Origin: an uncultured Peptococcaceae bacterium
GTDB lineage: Bacteria > Bacillota > Peptococcia > Peptococcales > Peptococcaceae
Assembly (NCBI GenBank): GCA_902496505.1
Contig: CABVBB010000076.1
Span: 1-8,099, forward strand
DNA: 8,099 bases
Reading direction: 5' to 3'
Position 1 is the first letter of the stretch. Each line of letters begins with the position of its first letter. This document shows positions 6,691 through 8,099 of this stretch, piece by piece. The translations under genes and the position numbers were made by a program. The notes under the pieces were generated by a model. That model had not been told where the DNA came from. It made no database searches and saw nothing but the letters and a program-made list of their open reading frames with translations.

Positions 6691-7056
6691 TTAGATCAAT
6701 TCATCATAGAGCGTGCATCCCTCTGTCACCCGTCTCAGATGCGCCGCCAACGTCTCGAGGCCCACGGCTAAAATCTCAGCAGGTACCTCCCATTCTAAGG
6801 CGATCTGCGCAGTCCAGGCCGCTCGCTCTTTTGCTGTCTTGGGCAGCAGCGTCAAGATCTCCGCTGCCAAAGCTGCATCGATCTGCACACAGTCCAGCGC
6901 CTCGCAGTCTAAGGCTGCCTGCGCCCGATGATCCACGCCCATTTCCTCAAAAGTTTCCCAGAGGACCGTATACAATGCTCCCGAACAGCCGCCATCGGAT
7001 AATTCCTCACGATGGCCCTGACCATCCTCCAATGTAAAAATAGCGATCTGTGACAT
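6691..7056 (-). CDS. Small acidic protein of unknown function in the immunity-type operon
   Basis: This 121-aa protein belongs to no family I recognise. It is rich in Ala, Glu and Leu, strongly acidic, and predicted mostly helical after a short N-terminal beta stretch (QIAIFTLEDG, 3-12). It has four cysteines (24, 51, 56, 114) without a metal-binding spacing, no signal peptide and no membrane segment. Acidic, small, helical proteins are common among toxin-neutralising immunity proteins, and it lies between an FGE-like gene and a DUF4241 gene with gaps of 25 and 15 bases; an immunity or accessory role is inferred only from this. The ATG at 7056 has AGGAGG eight bases upstream. The good ribosome binding site, clean spacing and lack of a competing frame on either strand make it a real gene. 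Confidence 0.75.
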   Translation of the reverse strand: MSQIAIFTLEDGQGHREELSDGGCSGALYTVLWETFEEMGVDHRAQAALDCEALDCVQIDAALAAEILTLLPKTAKERAAWTAQIALEWEVPAEILAVGLETLAAHLRRVTEGCTLYDELI

Positions 7057-7081
7057 CGCATCCGCCTCCTATCCTCTCCTG

Positions 7082-8041
7082 TTATGCCACGCGGATGATC
7101 CGGCGCAGGAAATCATAATCCCCATTGAGCTGCTTATCCTTATCTTCCTCTTCATCCCACGCCGAGAAATACGGCGAGCAGGAGAGATAGCCCAACAGCG
7201 GCCCTAAGCCGCCGCAGACATTCGCGCCGCCGTCGCCGCCCTTGAAGCGCAGCCGATCTCCTGCTAGGACTTCCCTGCGGTACGGGTCAAAGCCGATGAC
7301 CAGCCCGAAGAAATTGGGCTGCTCCAAGGTATAGGGCTCATCCTCCTGCTCCTCAAACTCAAAATAACGCAGATGCAGCGTATCCGGCAAGCTGTCGCCC
7401 CAGGGAAAGAGCGTCCGGCAGCCGCCTCCGCAGAAATATTCCCATTCATCTGCCGTAGGCAGAGCAAAACCTTTCTCTGCCAGCTGAGCCTCGAGCGCAT
7501 CATAGGTCACCTCATGGTAGATCGCCGCTACGATGCCCTGCTCCTGCCGTTCAAAACGTATCTGCCGTACATATTCGATGCTTTGCTGCTTCCCCAGCTT
7601 GGCTAATATCGCCTGATAATTGGGATCAGCCGCGATACGCTCATCATCCAAGGATACCGCCTCCCAGCCGATCTCCTGCTGATATTGCTCCACCAGCATC
7701 GGCCCAATGACTGCCTGCCGCAGCGGCGTGGTACACTCGTTCAAAAACTGCTCCACACTGATCTCCATCTCAAATTCCGCCAGTGCGTCCGCCCACTGCT
7801 CCCTGGCCTCTGGCGCCAGATCCTCTCCGTCCCAGCCCAGCGTGACCACTGCGCCCGGCACAAAAACAAAGGTGCTCCCTGCCCCGTCATAGACAGCCGT
7901 TTCTATACTTTTTCCCCAGCGGGAAAACACTGCCATCTCTCGCAGCGTCAGCTGATACCGGCGGCCGATCTCCTCCAGCAGCTGCTTCCTTTCCGCCGTC
8001 GTCAAACGGGTATATTGCGGCATCATCAATCGTTCGTCCAT
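7082..8041 (-). CDS. Formylglycine-generating-enzyme (SUMF1)-like protein, probably non-catalytic
   Basis: This 319-aa soluble protein has the outline of an FGE/SUMF1 fold. The opening strand FVFVPGAVVTLGWDG is at 58-72. The hallmark LPTADEWEYFCGGGCRTLF (194-212) is followed by PWG. Then come FFGLVIGFDPYRRE (244-257), RFKGGDGGANVCGGLG (265-280) and the final RRIIRV strand. True FGE oxidises a sulfatase cysteine using a copper-binding Cys pair near the C-terminus in an RGGSW-type context. Here that context is replaced by KGGDGGANVCGGLG and LSCSP, and about 100 helical residues (80-180) are inserted after the first strand, so a binding rather than catalytic role is likely. The ATG at 8041 is preferred because AAAGGAGG ends six bases before it; the ATG at 8047 abuts that site directly. 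It lies 12 bases after the upstream gene and 25 before the next, in the same operon. Confidence 0.78.
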   Translation of the reverse strand: MDERLMMPQYTRLTTAERKQLLEEIGRRYQLTLREMAVFSRWGKSIETAVYDGAGSTFVFVPGAVVTLGWDGEDLAPEAREQWADALAEFEMEISVEQFLNECTTPLRQAVIGPMLVEQYQQEIGWEAVSLDDERIAADPNYQAILAKLGKQQSIEYVRQIRFERQEQGIVAAIYHEVTYDALEAQLAEKGFALPTADEWEYFCGGGCRTLFPWGDSLPDTLHLRYFEFEEQEDEPYTLEQPNFFGLVIGFDPYRREVLAGDRLRFKGGDGGANVCGGLGPLLGYLSCSPYFSAWDEEEDKDKQLNGDYDFLRRIIRVA

Positions 8042-8055
8042 GCTCATCCTCCTTT
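8042..8055 (-). promoter_or_regulatory. Ribosome binding site that sets the start of the FGE-like gene
   Basis: AAAGGAGG occupies 8055-8048 on the minus strand. The ATG at 8047-8045 follows with no spacer, while the ATG at 8041-8039 is six bases away. The second ATG is therefore the more likely start, which shortens the protein by two residues. Confidence 0.6.
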
Positions 8056-8099
8056 AATAAACCTCGTAGATCAATTCTGCTTCTGGCTGGAAAGCGCTG
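8054..8099 (-). CDS. C-terminal end of an upstream operon gene, cut by the window edge
   Basis: On the minus strand one frame is open from the edge to TAA at 8056-8054 and would encode ...SAFQPEAELIYEVY. The stop overlaps the ribosome binding site of the FGE-like gene and sits 12 bases before its start, which is the spacing pattern of this operon. Only 14 complete residues are visible, so no family can be named. The frame could be a chance opening, but the spacing supports a gene. Confidence 0.5.
   Translation of the reverse strand, partial: SAFQPEAELIYEVY

Overview
The window looks like chromosomal DNA from a moderately GC-rich, probably anaerobic Bacillota (Clostridia or Negativicutes type). 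Three things point there: strong AGGAGG ribosome binding sites before nearly every gene, a SigV/RsiV-type ECF sigma/anti-sigma pair, and a flavin reductase-rubredoxin fusion of the kind used by anaerobes for electron transfer and O2/NO handling. Genus cannot be fixed from the sequence alone.

Layout. (1) 1-834, minus: a cobalamin-binding sensor protein cut by the left edge, carrying the W-x9-EH plus ExHxxG signature of CarH-type (light- or cobalamin-sensing) B12 domains but no MerR DNA-binding head. (2) 835-1133: intergenic, with a weak promoter candidate and a long hairpin terminator. (3) 1134-1760, minus: flavin reductase-rubredoxin (Hrb-like). (4) 1761-2023: a divergent control region with a TATAAT box for the reductase and an ECF-type promoter plus folded leader for the sigma operon. 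(5) 2024-3422, plus: ECF sigma factor overlapping an RsiV-like membrane anti-sigma factor. (6) 3441-3485: bidirectional terminator. (7) 3500-8099, minus: a tightly packed operon of at least five genes. In transcription order these are the tail of an unseen gene, a formylglycine-generating-enzyme-like protein, an acidic 121-aa orphan, a DUF4241 protein, and an 808-aa protein with SUKH (SMI1/KNR4), SUFU-like and DUF4253 regions.

The last operon is the most interesting part. SUKH and SUFU are both known immunity families of bacterial polymorphic toxin systems, and DUF4241 and DUF4253 proteins recur in similar settings. The big gene therefore reads as a multi-domain 'polyimmunity' protein and the cluster as an immunity or anti-toxin island. 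No toxin gene is visible, and its promoter lies beyond the right edge. The sigma/anti-sigma pair is a cell-envelope stress module. Nothing in the sequence ties it directly to the immunity-type operon, from which it is separated by the terminator.
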